Source of the DNA: Bacillota bacterium
Lineage (GTDB): Bacteria > Bacillota > Clostridia > Christensenellales > CAG-138
DNA: 5,098 bases
Direction of reading: 5' to 3'
Assembly: GCA_023461495.1 (NCBI GenBank)
Contig: JAEYLA010000194.1
Coordinates: forward strand, 1 to 5,098
The position numbers and the translations under genes are program-made. The notes beneath the pieces were generated by a model. The model was not told the DNA's origin. It was given only the letters and a program-made list of their open reading frames with translations, and searched no databases. The stretch's first letter is position 1. Every line of letters begins with the position of its first letter. Below are positions 5,097-5,098 of this stretch, in pieces.

Positions 5097-5098
5097 AG

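Overview
The window looks like chromosomal DNA of a Gram-positive, Clostridia-like Firmicute. The main reasons are a complete T-box leader in front of thrS, consensus sigma-A type promoters, strong AGGAGG-type ribosome binding sites, and a ThrRS whose catalytic-core wording (RPMTCPFQ, GEMHGLIRVRQFT) I associate with clostridial enzymes. By eye, about 620-3620 is GC-rich and 446-620 and 3780-5098 are AT-richer. I cannot name a genus.

Layout, left to right. (1) 1-278, minus strand: the first 92 codons of peptidase T (pepT), cut by the left edge. (2) 279-640: a divergent intergenic region. It holds a 137-bp imperfect palindrome (309-445) that looks like a REP or MITE-type element, then an AT-rich stretch with a promoter (559-587) and a perfect 8-bp dyad (541-570) over its -35 box. 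(3) 641-1321, plus strand: a 226-residue protein of the L-2-amino-thiazoline-4-carboxylate (ATC) hydrolase family. (4) 1361-1623: a perfect consensus promoter (TTGACA, 17 bp, TATAAT) and a Thr T-box riboswitch. The kink-turn, a likely ACC specifier, the 7-nt tRNA-binding bulge, the antiterminator and the competing terminator can all be traced. (5) 1686-3623: complete thrS. (6) 3624-4091: a gene-free stretch between converging genes, with two terminator-like hairpins and three copies of a GGC(T/A)GTCGTGC(T/C)AAG motif. (7) 4092-4772, minus strand: an exported or membrane-anchored protein of unknown function that starts at TTG, with its own promoter. (8) 4773-5098: an extended -10 promoter facing the right edge with no convincing gene after it, and a possible C-terminal coding fragment on the minus strand.

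The genes do not form one pathway. thrS is a stand-alone unit induced when tRNA-Thr is uncharged. PepT and the ATC hydrolase-like protein could both release amino acids (from tripeptides and from a cyclic cysteine precursor), but they are divergently transcribed and nothing in the sequence ties them together. No clear new multi-gene system is present. The least explained parts are the palindrome beside pepT, the triplicated terminator-like motif, the unknown exported protein, and the orphan promoter at the right edge.
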